From DASQDN01 sp035630195 (GTDB lineage: Bacteria > Acidobacteriota > Terriglobia > Bryobacterales > Bryobacteraceae): a stretch of DNA of 22,060 bases. Shown piece after piece: positions 6,032 to 14,761 of this stretch. The number at the start of each line of letters is the position of its first letter. The stretch's first letter is position 1. The notes beneath the pieces were generated by a model. It was not told the DNA's origin, searched no databases, and saw only the letters and a list, made by a program, of their open reading frames with translations. The translations under genes and the position numbers were made by a program. The DNA is taken from NCBI GenBank assembly GCA_035630195.1, contig DASQLD010000580.1, forward strand, positions 1-22,060, written 5' to 3'.

Positions 6032-9001
6032 ATGACTCGTCCGCTCACATCATTTGGACCTTTTCGACTGGACACGGCGAATCGCCGTCTCTATAACGGG
6101 TCGGCCGAGACTCGCCTGACTCCGAAGGCCACTGCGATCCTGGAAATCCTGGTCGCCCGGCCAAATCAGCTCATTACTCATGATGAGTTGCTTGACGCCG
6201 TCTGGCACGGAGTTCACGTGCAGCCGGAGGTCCTGAAGGTTTACGTTGCTGAGTTGCGGCGCGCTCTCCGGGACCCGGCAGATAAGCCCAAATACATTGA
6301 GACGGTACATCGGCGTGGCTACCGGTTCATGCGACCCGGCAACGAATCCAAGTCCGGACGCGATACATCAGGGCTGCTCGTCGGGCGCGCCGGCGAGATG
6401 TCCACTTTGAACCGGCTTATGCGTGAAGCCGCCAATGGTCACCGACAGGTAGTTTTCATCACCGGAGAAACCGGGATCGGTAAAACGACTCTGGTGAATA
6501 GCTTCGTTCATCGAATCCAATCGAAGCCCGGCATATGTGCAGCCGTCGGAGATGTCGCGCGGGCGAGTGGCGAAGGGGAGCCTTTCTCGCCCATACTGAG
6601 CGCTTTGATAAAAATCCTGAAAGGCAGTTATCGCGAACCACTGATCGCTGCATTTCGACAGAACGCGCCCGGATGGATGTTGCAGTTTCCGTCGCTGCTC
6701 GATCCTGGCGAGATCGACCGGATAGCGAAAGACTTGATGGGCGCAACGTCACAGCGCATGATTCGCGAGTTCGCCGAGGCGATCGAATCTTTTACCCAGA
6801 ACTCTCTACTGGTCCTGGGGCTCGATGACATCCATCGAGCCGGCGCATCGACACTGGACTTACTCGAATATCTCGCTTCTCGCCAAGCCCCTGCGAAGTT
6901 GATGGTGGTGGCTGCCGCCGGCGATGGCTCCGACGAGGCTCGGGTTCGGTCGATGATATCGTCGCTTCACGCCCGGCGATTGTGCGAAGAGATCAAGCCC
7001 GGCCCCCTTTCCGAAGATGCCGTCAGACGTTTTTTGGATGCCCGATATCCGCCGTCCGTCGTTGGAGAAACGCTCGCCGCCCAACTTCACCGGCTCTCTG
7101 GAGGCGTTCCGCTCTTCCTGACGTCCGTGGCCTATTACATGGAAATGCAAGGCTGGATACTCAAAACCGGTAGCGCCTGGATTCCATCGACAGAAGCGGT
7201 TCGCCTGGAAGAGATGCTGCCTCCCACTCTCAAGGAACTCGTTGACCTGCGCATCCGCCAGCTCTCCCACGAAGATCAACGCATCCTCGAAGCCGCAAGC
7301 ATCGCCGGAATGGAGTTCGAACCCGCCTTTGTCGCAAATGCGCTCGATGAGCCAAGCGAGCCCGTGGAAGAGGCATGTATCCGGATCGAGAGACAAGGTG
7401 GTTGGCTGCAGTCCTCCGGCTTTTCGACTGGATCGGCTGAAGGCGCTACACCCAAATTCAAGTTCCTTCACAAACTTCTTCGCGAGGTTTTATATTGCCG
7501 CCAATCTCCTGCAGAACGAGTGCAGCGGCACCGGCGTGTTGCAACCGGGCTTGAAACTCATCTTGGACAATTTTCCCGTATTTCGGCTCCGGAACTCGCT
7601 CAGCATTTCGCGGTCGGAAGAGAGTGCTCGAAAAGCATTCAATATCTCAGGACTGCCGCTGAAGGAGCGCAGCATCGATATGCAGGCGCTGAGGCCGCGG
7701 TCCTCCTGACCCAAGCTCTCGCTTACGCGAGCCGCCTGCCCAAAGACTTCCGCGCCGACACCGAACTCGAAATACTGAACGACCTCGGCTCCGCGTACTT
7801 CACCTCGGGTAATTTTGACAGGGCTGCGCACGTCTGGCACAAAGTCCTAATGAAGGCGATGGATCTTGGCCGCCCCGATATCGCAGTGAATGCTCTTAAC
7901 CGGCTTGCGTTTCCGGTCGGTTGGGACAATCCATCCCGGCTTATTTCGGCTGCTGACCGCGTGCTCGCGCATGCTGGCGAGATCGAAGATCCTGTTGCGC
8001 GTGCGGAGGTCACCATTCGCGCCCTTGCCATGAGCGACATCGCGGGCTCATCTGACCCCAACCTTTTGACGTCTGCCTTGGAAGCTCTTCAGGTAATCCT
8101 TGCGGATCGCAACCCGATACGTATCGCCTCGGCTCGGATTGCCAGCGCCTTGTTGCGACTTCGATATTCCGACTATCACGGCGTGATCATAGACCTTGAA
8201 GAAAGCCTTCCAGTCGCAATGGAACACAACCTGATTGATGTCATTCAAGCTGAATATTCTCTGTCATGGGCGCTACTGCACGCCGGCCAGTTTGGCCGCA
8301 TGCAGTCAATCGCATCCACCGGCGCCGAGCACGCCCGTATGAACGGCGCAGGCAGAATCGAAGTGCTTTTTTTAACGCAGCTCGCTTGGCTCCACGTCGA
8401 ATGTGGCGCGTTTGACTCCGCGCGCGAACTCTGTCTGCGCGTGGCGGCATTGTCCGGAAATCCGTCCGCCGGCATTGGTTCTGCGATGTTCCATGTGATT
8501 GCGGGAATGGCAGCGATTGGCTGCCAGAATTTCAAAGATGCGTTGGACCACGTGCACTTGCCGTCTTATGCTCATCTGCCGCCGGATCATTTCTGGCGCG
8601 TCATGGTAGAGATGAATGCGCTACGCTTGCATCTTTTGGCCCGCAGCGAGCCCGAGGCTCAACGAAGCGTGCGCCGTATTCTGCGCATATCTGTGAACAT
8701 TCCCGAGAAGACATGGAAGGCGGTAGCCATGGCTCTTTGCGCATCTGCCGAAGCCGTTGCCGATCGCAGAGTTCCTGCTTCGGAGCATTTGAGTGTCGCT
8801 CTCCAGTTACTGGACAACGCCGATTTGCCCCTGGCGCAATGGCGCGTTCAGGCAATCGCCGCTGACCTCGCTGAGAATGCAGAATCTAAGGAAGCCCTCG
8901 ATTTTCGGCAGCAAAGCCGAGACTCCCGCCAATTGTTGTTCGACTCGTTGAGCGCCAATGACGAGCTAAAGTCATTCGCGCGGAGCAAGCCAATCATTTA
9001 G
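6032..9001 (+). CDS. Winged-helix DNA-binding protein fused to AAA/STAND ATPase and helical repeats
   Basis: Predicted 989 residues. Residues 5-105 are an OmpR/PhoB/CadC-type winged helix (RLTPKATAILEILV, then YVAELRRALRD and the RRGYRF wing). A 'VGRAGEM' entry leads into an ATPase: Walker A GETGIGKTT at 145-153, Walker B LVLGLDDIH ending at His268. The rest (about 480-980) is helical, TPR-like, with no second DNA-binding domain. No membrane segments are seen. This is a large single-protein transcription regulator of the signal-transduction ATPase kind, which typically oligomerise on ligand binding. The ATG at 6032 has AGGGG 6 bases upstream. Its 3' end overlaps the converging hydrolase gene by 8 bases. 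The target may be the divergent transporter gene (138-bp shared region); that is inference. Confidence 0.8.
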   Translation: MTRPLTSFGPFRLDTANRRLYNGSAETRLTPKATAILEILVARPNQLITHDELLDAVWHGVHVQPEVLKVYVAELRRALRDPADKPKYIETVHRRGYRFMRPGNESKSGRDTSGLLVGRAGEMSTLNRLMREAANGHRQVVFITGETGIGKTTLVNSFVHRIQSKPGICAAVGDVARASGEGEPFSPILSALIKILKGSYREPLIAAFRQNAPGWMLQFPSLLDPGEIDRIAKDLMGATSQRMIREFAEAIESFTQNSLLVLGLDDIHRAGASTLDLLEYLASRQAPAKLMVVAAAGDGSDEARVRSMISSLHARRLCEEIKPGPLSEDAVRRFLDARYPPSVVGETLAAQLHRLSGGVPLFLTSVAYYMEMQGWILKTGSAWIPSTEAVRLEEMLPPTLKELVDLRIRQLSHEDQRILEAASIAGMEFEPAFVANALDEPSEPVEEACIRIERQGGWLQSSGFSTGSAEGATPKFKFLHKLLREVLYCRQSPAERVQRHRRVATGLETHLGQFSRISAPELAQHFAVGRECSKSIQYLRTAAEGAQHRYAGAEAAVLLTQALAYASRLPKDFRADTELEILNDLGSAYFTSGNFDRAAHVWHKVLMKAMDLGRPDIAVNALNRLAFPVGWDNPSRLISAADRVLAHAGEIEDPVARAEVTIRALAMSDIAGSSDPNLLTSALEALQVILADRNPIRIASARIASALLRLRYSDYHGVIIDLEESLPVAMEHNLIDVIQAEYSLSWALLHAGQFGRMQSIASTGAEHARMNGAGRIEVLFLTQLAWLHVECGAFDSARELCLRVAALSGNPSAGIGSAMFHVIAGMAAIGCQNFKDALDHVHLPSYAHLPPDHFWRVMVEMNALRLHLLARSEPEAQRSVRRILRISVNIPEKTWKAVAMALCASAEAVADRRVPASEHLSVALQLLDNADLPLAQWRVQAIAADLAENAESKEALDFRQQSRDSRQLLFDSLSANDELKSFARSKPII

Positions 9002-9761
9002 CGAGAAAACGCTCGATCACGGTCGCTAATAGCGGCGGCTGCTCCTGCATTGGGTAGTGGCCGGACTCGGCCATCGATACGATTCGAGCGTTCGGGTAGT
9101 AAGTCAGCATTGACTCTCTTAGCTCGCTCTCCTGGAACGGCGGCGCATCCTGAGCTGCAGCGACAATCAGCATAGGCGTAGCAATGCCGCGCGCCGCATA
9201 TGAAATGTCATTGCATGCCCACAGTTCTACGTATTTTGCCGCCGCCTCCGGAGCCGCAGTGTCTCGCCATCGACGAAGCTTATACCGGATCCACGTCTCT
9301 GATAAACGCGTTCCCCACATCTTGCTGACCGTCAAGTACCGCGCCTCATCATCGCCAAGAGCAAGCGATTGGAAAAAGTCCACCGTCGCTCGATCTGCTC
9401 GGAACCCCGTGGGAGGCGCAGGCGTAACGGCCACTATTCCCTCAATCCGATCTGGAGCCAGTTGCGCGATGCGCTGCACAACAAGCCCGCTCATCGAGTG
9501 TCCGATTAACGAGAACTGCGTCCAACCCAAATCGTCGGCGAGTGCAATCGTGTCAAGCGCCGCCTCGTCCAGGGTATAGGAGCCCTCTATCTCTCGAGAG
9601 GCCCCGTAACCGCGCAAATCGGCGAAGACATACGTAAACCGATGCGCCGTCAAATAGGGAAGCGTCGCATCCCAACTCGAGTGATCGCAATACCAGTCGT
9701 GCAGAACAATCACACGGACCGGACCATCGCCATACCTCGAAAACCCGAGTTGCACCGACAT
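8994..9761 (-). CDS. Alpha/beta hydrolase
   Basis: Predicted 255-residue single-domain hydrolase with a full catalytic triad: nucleophile Ser89 in GHSMSG, acid Asp205 (AAAQDAPP) and His235 (ESGHYPMQEQP). The oxyanion region is VLHDWYCDHSSW and the DLRGYGAS motif is standard for the epoxide-hydrolase/carboxylesterase/haloperoxidase branch. No signal peptide, so it is cytosolic. It starts 9 bases after the stop of the upstream dehydrogenase-cytochrome gene, so the two are very likely co-transcribed. Its ribosome binding site is weak and translation may be coupled. The substrate cannot be told. Confidence 0.85.
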   Translation of the reverse strand: MSVQLGFSRYGDGPVRVIVLHDWYCDHSSWDATLPYLTAHRFTYVFADLRGYGASREIEGSYTLDEAALDTIALADDLGWTQFSLIGHSMSGLVVQRIAQLAPDRIEGIVAVTPAPPTGFRADRATVDFFQSLALGDDEARYLTVSKMWGTRLSETWIRYKLRRWRDTAAPEAAAKYVELWACNDISYAARGIATPMLIVAAAQDAPPFQESELRESMLTYYPNARIVSMAESGHYPMQEQPPLLATVIERFLAK

Positions 9762-9770
9762 GAACCGACG

Positions 9771-11618
9771 TTACCGAATAGCCATCTTGTCGAGCCCTTC
9801 GCCGCCTGCTGGAAGCGCGGAGTTGCCCGACTTGAATCCATTCAACTCGAGTATGTAGGCAACAATATCGGCGTAAGTCTCCTTCGGCAGCGATGCGGGA
9901 GCGGCCGGAGGCATCGTCTTCACCGCGCGATCATAGAATGCGCGTAGCGACCGGCCATGCCACATGTTCTTGAAGTATTCGCCCGCTAGCGGCGTTCCGA
10001 ACGTTCCGTTCGTCATCGTGCTGCCGTGGCAAACCGCGCAGTTGGAGTTGTAAGCCGTCTTGCCCGCCGCGGCTTGTGCCGTCGTGAACTGCGCCGGTAT
10101 ACCATCCGTCATGACGGGCAGTTTCGGTTCAGCGCTCGGCTTCGGCGCCCGGCTTACCGGCCGTGGTTCCCCGGTCTCAGCGCCTGTCCCCTCACCGACG
10201 TATGTAAACGCGAGGATCGCCCCCGCATCCTGCATCCTTCTCGTCACTCCACCGTCCAGCGCTTGCGCTAGGCCTCCGGAATCGGTCGCGATATAGACGG
10301 TCTTCCCGTCAGGACTGACAGCGGTGTCGCGAAACCGGTTCTCGGACTGGAAGAATCGCGAGATATACCCAGCTTTCGCCTTGCCATCCGGCGTGAGAGG
10401 AACGACATACAGCGATCCACGTTTCAGCGTCGTCACCAGCAAAACTCGATCCCAACCCGCGATACCTGTGCCCTTCGACTGATAGTGCTCGACACTCGAT
10501 ACGGCTACCGTTGGCCAACAAATGTAGTTAATACCCTTGCAGGCGGGATCCTGGAAATTGAAGCCCGTCGGGACTGTGAACAACGTGGCGAGCGGCTCCT
10601 CGAACGGTTTTGTAAAAGCGGACTCCGGCTCGCGCGGCACTGACGGATGGATGGCAAGATCGCTGAATCTCAGTTGCGAGCAAGGCGTCGTCGCTTCCGC
10701 CCATCGCGCAAATTCGTACGCTTTGTTGTCTTTGAAACCCGCGACATTGGGCCAGCCATAATTAGAACCCTTCTTCAGAATATTGACTTCATCATCGGAC
10801 TTCGGCCCTTGCTCAGAGGAGTACAACGTACCATCGGGTCCGAAGTCGAGACCCTGCGGATTCCGGTGGCCGTACGTGAAGACGTGGCTGACCACGCCGT
10901 CAAGCTTCGGATTATCCTTCGGTATCGATCCGTCGAGATTAATGCGCAGTGACTTGCCTTCATACGCGACAAAGTTGTTGTCGCTGATTTCCTTCTGCGT
11001 CGGCAGCCGTTGGGATTCCACCGCGAGACAGGAATTGCCAAGCTGATTATTTCCCTGGTCCCCCAGAGTGAGGTAGAGCTTCGTGTCGGGGCCTATCTTC
11101 AAGCGGCCTGCAACGTGATCGTTTCCGGCGGGCATCCCGGTGATGATATTCGTAGGGTTCGACAGCGTCTCATTGGTCGCGTCGTAGGTGAGGCGCACAA
11201 TCTTGGTGTACAGGAAGCGATAAGGGCTCTTCGGATCCTTAATAGTCGCGTCTGGTCCTTCGCTCTCATCGACGTAGGTATAAGCGACGTAGACGTAATC
11301 GGCGCCCTTGCCTTTAAGCAGGTCGGGATGCAGCGCCATCCCGAGCAGTCCATCCTGACCGCCAGGCGCCGAAACCTCATCAATCTTGATCGCGACCTTC
11401 TGCGCCGCCGTAGCCGGATCGACGCGTGTCACCCGCTTACCGGTTCGCTCCGTAACCCAAAGCTTTCCGTCCGGCCCCCAGGTCACTTCCCACGGTCCGG
11501 CGAGTCCCGAAATCACAACGTTCTTGCGAAACTGCTTGGTCCCCCGAATGACCGTCTCCGGTCCATCCTGCGCACACAACTGCGCGATCAACAGCGACGC
11601 CACAATAAAAAATCTCAC
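9771..11618 (-). CDS. Exported PQQ-dependent sugar dehydrogenase fused to cytochrome c
   Basis: About 615 residues. A signal peptide (MRFFIVASLLIAQLCA-Q) is followed by a six-bladed beta-propeller of the glucose/sorbosone dehydrogenase family (PWEVTWGPDGKLWVTER, GLLGMALHPD, HRNPQGLDFGPDG), which uses PQQ. The last ~90 residues form a class I cytochrome c with the haem site CAVCH (Cys527, Cys530, His531) and a likely Met ligand in KTMPPAAP. The protein would oxidise a sugar or alcohol in the periplasm and pass electrons to its own haem. The start chosen is GTG 11618, because AAGGGAG lies 5 bases upstream; the in-frame ATG at 11639 would put an acidic residue in the signal peptide. It leads a two-gene unit with the hydrolase. 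Confidence 0.85.
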   Translation of the reverse strand: MRFFIVASLLIAQLCAQDGPETVIRGTKQFRKNVVISGLAGPWEVTWGPDGKLWVTERTGKRVTRVDPATAAQKVAIKIDEVSAPGGQDGLLGMALHPDLLKGKGADYVYVAYTYVDESEGPDATIKDPKSPYRFLYTKIVRLTYDATNETLSNPTNIITGMPAGNDHVAGRLKIGPDTKLYLTLGDQGNNQLGNSCLAVESQRLPTQKEISDNNFVAYEGKSLRINLDGSIPKDNPKLDGVVSHVFTYGHRNPQGLDFGPDGTLYSSEQGPKSDDEVNILKKGSNYGWPNVAGFKDNKAYEFARWAEATTPCSQLRFSDLAIHPSVPREPESAFTKPFEEPLATLFTVPTGFNFQDPACKGINYICWPTVAVSSVEHYQSKGTGIAGWDRVLLVTTLKRGSLYVVPLTPDGKAKAGYISRFFQSENRFRDTAVSPDGKTVYIATDSGGLAQALDGGVTRRMQDAGAILAFTYVGEGTGAETGEPRPVSRAPKPSAEPKLPVMTDGIPAQFTTAQAAAGKTAYNSNCAVCHGSTMTNGTFGTPLAGEYFKNMWHGRSLRAFYDRAVKTMPPAAPASLPKETYADIVAYILELNGFKSGNSALPAGGEGLDKMAIR

Positions 11619-11704
11619 AACATCTCCCTTAAGGATCATAATCGCCTCGCCTTCGGAGATTGAGCGATAGAGGGAAGGCGGTCGTAGACGCGTGCGGGGA
11701 GTTT

Positions 11705-11742
11705 TGTAGACACTCTACACAAACTATCGTAGAATGCCTACA
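11705..11742. promoter_or_regulatory. Two PadR-type dyads overlapping a promoter of the padR-permease operon
   Basis: Dyads TGTAGACACTCTACA (11705-11719) and CGTAGAATGCCTACA (11728-11742) share the pattern GTAG-N5-CTACA, centres 23 bp apart (about two helical turns). A plus-strand promoter is embedded: -35 TAGACA (11707-11712), 17-bp spacer, -10 TAGAAT (11730-11735), each matching 5 of 6 consensus positions. The dyads cover -35 and -10 exactly, so a regulator bound there would block RNA polymerase. The predicted start is around 11742-11744, at the PadR start codon. The minus strand has a weaker mirror promoter (-35 11740-11735, -10 11717-11712). Autoregulation by PadR is inferred. Confidence 0.65.
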
Positions 11743-11743
11743 C

Positions 11744-12100
11744 ATGAGCCGTAATGCGCCTACTCGCGTTGAGCTGCTGCAAGGCACGCTCGACTTGCTC
11801 ATCCTCCGCACGCTGTTAGCCGGACCTGCTCACGGCCACGCCATCGCCAAGCATATCCAGCGGACCTCCGAAGATCTGCTCCAAGTCGAGACCGGATCGC
11901 TCTATCCGGCCCTGCATCGTCTGGAAGCAAAGGGTTGGATCGCCGCCGCCTGGGATCTCTCGGATAAGGGTAAGCGGGCCAGGTTCTATCGCCTGACTCC
12001 GTTGGGACGCAGGCAGCTTGCGGCCGAGCAGTCCAAGTGGGACACCTTTTCCCGAGCCATGGCTCTAATTCTGAATCCCGTCGATCAGGAGTCGAAATGA
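11744..12100 (+). CDS. PadR-family transcriptional regulator
   Basis: Predicted 118 residues. It has the PadR winged-helix signature from its start (LLQGTLDLLILRTL, GPAHGHAIAKHI, GSLYPALHRLEAKGWI, RARFYRLTPLGRRQLA). The ATG at 11744 was chosen because PadR proteins begin a few residues before LLQGTLD; upstream sequence in the same frame is not family-like and contains the operator. No Shine-Dalgarno sequence precedes it, and the promoter position suggests a leaderless message. The stop overlaps the ATG of the permease gene (ATGA), a coupled pair commonly seen in Acidobacteria. It probably represses its own operon via the two dyads. Confidence 0.9.
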   Translation: MSRNAPTRVELLQGTLDLLILRTLLAGPAHGHAIAKHIQRTSEDLLQVETGSLYPALHRLEAKGWIAAAWDLSDKGKRARFYRLTPLGRRQLAAEQSKWDTFSRAMALILNPVDQESK

Positions 12101-14719
12101 ATTCTTTTTTCCACAAGCTGCGCTGGTTGACGCGACGGACTGTCAAGGACGCCGAACTGCGCGACGAACTCCAGTTCCACCTCGCGGAGGAAGCGCCAGG
12201 AAACTGGGTTGGCCCGGGATGAGGCCACATGGGCAGCTCGTCGCGACTTGGGCAACGTCGCCCTAATCGAGGAGGACACTCGCTCGGCATGGGGCTGGAC
12301 GCGCCTGGAGCAACTTGCGCGCGACGCCGGCTATGGCATGCGTCAGGTCCGCCGTAACCCGATGTTCTCGGGGTTGGCGATCGCCACACTGGCGCTCGGC
12401 ATCGGCGGAATTACAGCGATGTTCAGCGCGTTCGACGCGGTGCTGATCCGCCCGCTGCCATATGCAGACGCGGACAAGCTCGTCATGATCTGGGATCGGA
12501 TGCGAAACCAGGACAGGGGTACAAAGCACCAGCCAGCCCCGGCGGAGTATATCGAGTGGCGCCGTCTCAATAGCGTGTTTGTTGATTCGGCCGCGAGTCA
12601 ACCGGCTGACGCGACACTGTCTGGCGATGGTGAACCCGAGCAGGCGCCGGCGCGCAAGGTTAGCTGGACGCTATGGAATGTCCTTGGCGTGCCTCCCATG
12701 CTCGGACGTGGCTTCACCGAGGAGGAGGACGAGAAGTCCGCCCGCGTGATCGTGATCAGCCATGGGCTATGGCAGCGCCGCTTCGGTGGCTCCCCGGACG
12801 TCATCGGACGAAAGGTCCTGCTGAACGATGAGCCTCACCAGGTAATCGGGGTGATGCCCAAGGGGTTCTATTTCATGCCCTCACGCGACATCGACATTTG
12901 GATGCCGGCCTCATTCCCTCCCTGGATGCGAACGAACTTTGGATGGCACAACTCGCAGATTGTAGCGCGACTCAAACCTGGCATCACGCTGGAACATGCA
13001 AGGCAGTCGATGGCTGCGTTGAGTCTGCAGGTAACAGCCAAAGATTTCCGGGGTCCTCACGCGGTTGTCGTGAACCCTCTCCGTGAGGAGATCGCGGGCC
13101 AGACGCAAGCGGCCCTGATCGTATTGCTGGGCGCGTCGGCGGCGCTGCTGTTGATTGCCTGCGTCAATCTGGCAAATCTGCTCATGTCGCGCGCCGCGGC
13201 GCGGGGCCGGGAAGTAGCGGTCCGTACTGCCATTGGCGCGGGACGCGGAAGACTCATTGCGCAATTCCTTACGGAAAGTCTTGTGCTCGCCGGGCTCGGC
13301 GCAGTCGCTGGATGCGCGCTCGCGCTGCCGGCGATGCGCTTTTTGGAGACACTTGTTCCCGAAAGCATGGGTCCTGTGCGGCTCGCGCTCGATTGGAGAG
13401 TGCTGGCCTTCTCTGCCGCCGTTACGATCGTGGCAGCGCTGGTCTTCGGACTCGCGCCCGCCTTGCGAGGCTCACGACTGGCTCCGCAGGAAGGATTGCG
13501 CGACGGAGGACGCGGCGCGACCGGGCCGCGCAGCCATTGGTTCCAGTATTCGCTCCTCATGGTTGAGACCGCCGTCGCCGTGGTGTTGCTGACCTGCGGC
13601 GGACTGCTCCTGCAGACCTTTCTCCATCTCCGGAATACCGATCTTGGAATCCGGCGCGAGAAACTGCTGACCTTTGAAACGCCCCTATTCCGCTACAAGG
13701 AATTTGACAGACGCGTAGCCTTCATCAACGCGCAGTTGGAGAAGGTGCGTGCCATTCCCGGGGTCATCAATGCCGGCGCCATCAATCGAATTCCATTCAC
13801 GAATGCTGCCCACGCAACCTTCTATCGCCTCGATGGTCAGCCTGCCGATGCTGTGCCCGGCCAGGTTGCTCTCATTCGGAATGTGAGCCGTGACTACTTT
13901 GCAACCGTTGCCGCGCAACTGCGCGAGGGAAGATTCTTCGATGCGTCGGATCGAAAGTCCGATTCTCCTGTCGTGATCATCAACGAACCGCTCGCAAGCC
14001 GCGAGTTCGCCGGCCGAGCGGCGATCGGCCGGCGGCTAAAGTTCGGCGAACTGGACGGAAATGGCTATTGGTATACGGTCGTCGGCGTCGTGAGACCAAT
14101 CCGCGAGAGTGGCGTCCTTAACGACGCCAAGCCTGCGATTTATCGCGTGTTCGAGCAATGCGATCAAGTAGAGGAGCGCCTCAGCGCCGGCATCGTCGTT
14201 CGCACGGCGGTCGAGCCGGCATCGATCATTCCTTCCGTCCGTCAGGCAATCTTCTCCCTTGACAGGAATCAACCCCTGGCGCGTGTCCAAACGATGGAAG
14301 AAATCATAGGACGCCAGCTTTCAACATCTTCGCAAAGCACGGCGTTGTTAGGCGCATTCGCTCTGCTTGCGCTGCTACTCGCATCGCTGGGAATATACGG
14401 AGTGCTCTCCTACTCTGTGACACGGCGCACGAACGAGATCGGCGTGCGGATGGCGTTAGGCGCGAAGCCCAACGAAATATTGCTCTCCTTCAGTCAGCGA
14501 GGCTTGGCCTTGACCTTCACCGGTCTTGTCATTGGTCTAGTCCTGGCGGTAATCGCAGCGAGGTCAATGACCAGCTTGCTGTACGGCTTCCGGCCCGACT
14601 ATCTCCCAACGCTTAGCGCGGTATCTTTCATTTTGCTGGCAGTGGCGGCGCTGGCGTGTTTTGTTCCCGCCCGCCGCGCATCCCGAGTTGATCCAGTAAT
14701 TGCACTGCGAAATGAATAG
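12097..14719 (+). CDS. ADOP-family MacB/FtsX-type permease, frameshifted near codon 34
   Basis: If the frame is restored this is an 873-residue permease of the acidobacterial duplicated orphan type. It has an N-terminal helical segment, a first membrane helix (IATLALGIGGITAMFSAF), a MacB periplasmic core, FtsX-type helices, a second periplasmic domain, and a last helix block ending with ARRASRVDPVIALR. About 8 helices in all. No ATPase partner is nearby. The true start is ATG 12097 with AGGAG 5 bases upstream, overlapping the PadR stop. That frame runs only to a TGA at 12220-12222; the rest of the protein is one frame over, and its longest open frame there begins with TTG at 12209, which has no ribosome binding site. 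See the frameshift entry. Confidence 0.8.
12196..12197 (+). other. Single-base insertion/frameshift in the permease gene
   Basis: Codons 29-33 from ATG 12097 read L-A-E-E-A. Reading one C fewer at 12196/12197 continues Q-E-T-G-L-A-R-D-E-A-T and then the ARRDLGNVAL motif of this family, in the frame of the long downstream part. The downstream frame is intact for over 830 codons, so the break is recent or a sequencing error. No slippery heptamer or strong stop context indicates programmed shifting. Confidence 0.8.
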
Positions 14720-14761
14720 ATATTGACGGCCCCTCGGTCCGGATAAAGTCCTCGCAATGCA

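Noticed and set aside
6860..7471. Minus-strand open frame of ~203 codons inside the winged-helix ATPase gene
   Set aside because: Antisense to conserved ATPase sequence, no recognisable domain.
11010..11663. Plus-strand open frame of ~217 codons antisense to the dehydrogenase gene
   Set aside because: The opposite strand encodes the well-supported PQQ dehydrogenase propeller and signal peptide; the antisense frame has no ribosome binding site or motif.
11660..11743. Longer PadR protein starting at ATG 11660
   Set aside because: It would place both operator dyads and the promoter inside the coding region, and the extra residues are not PadR-like.
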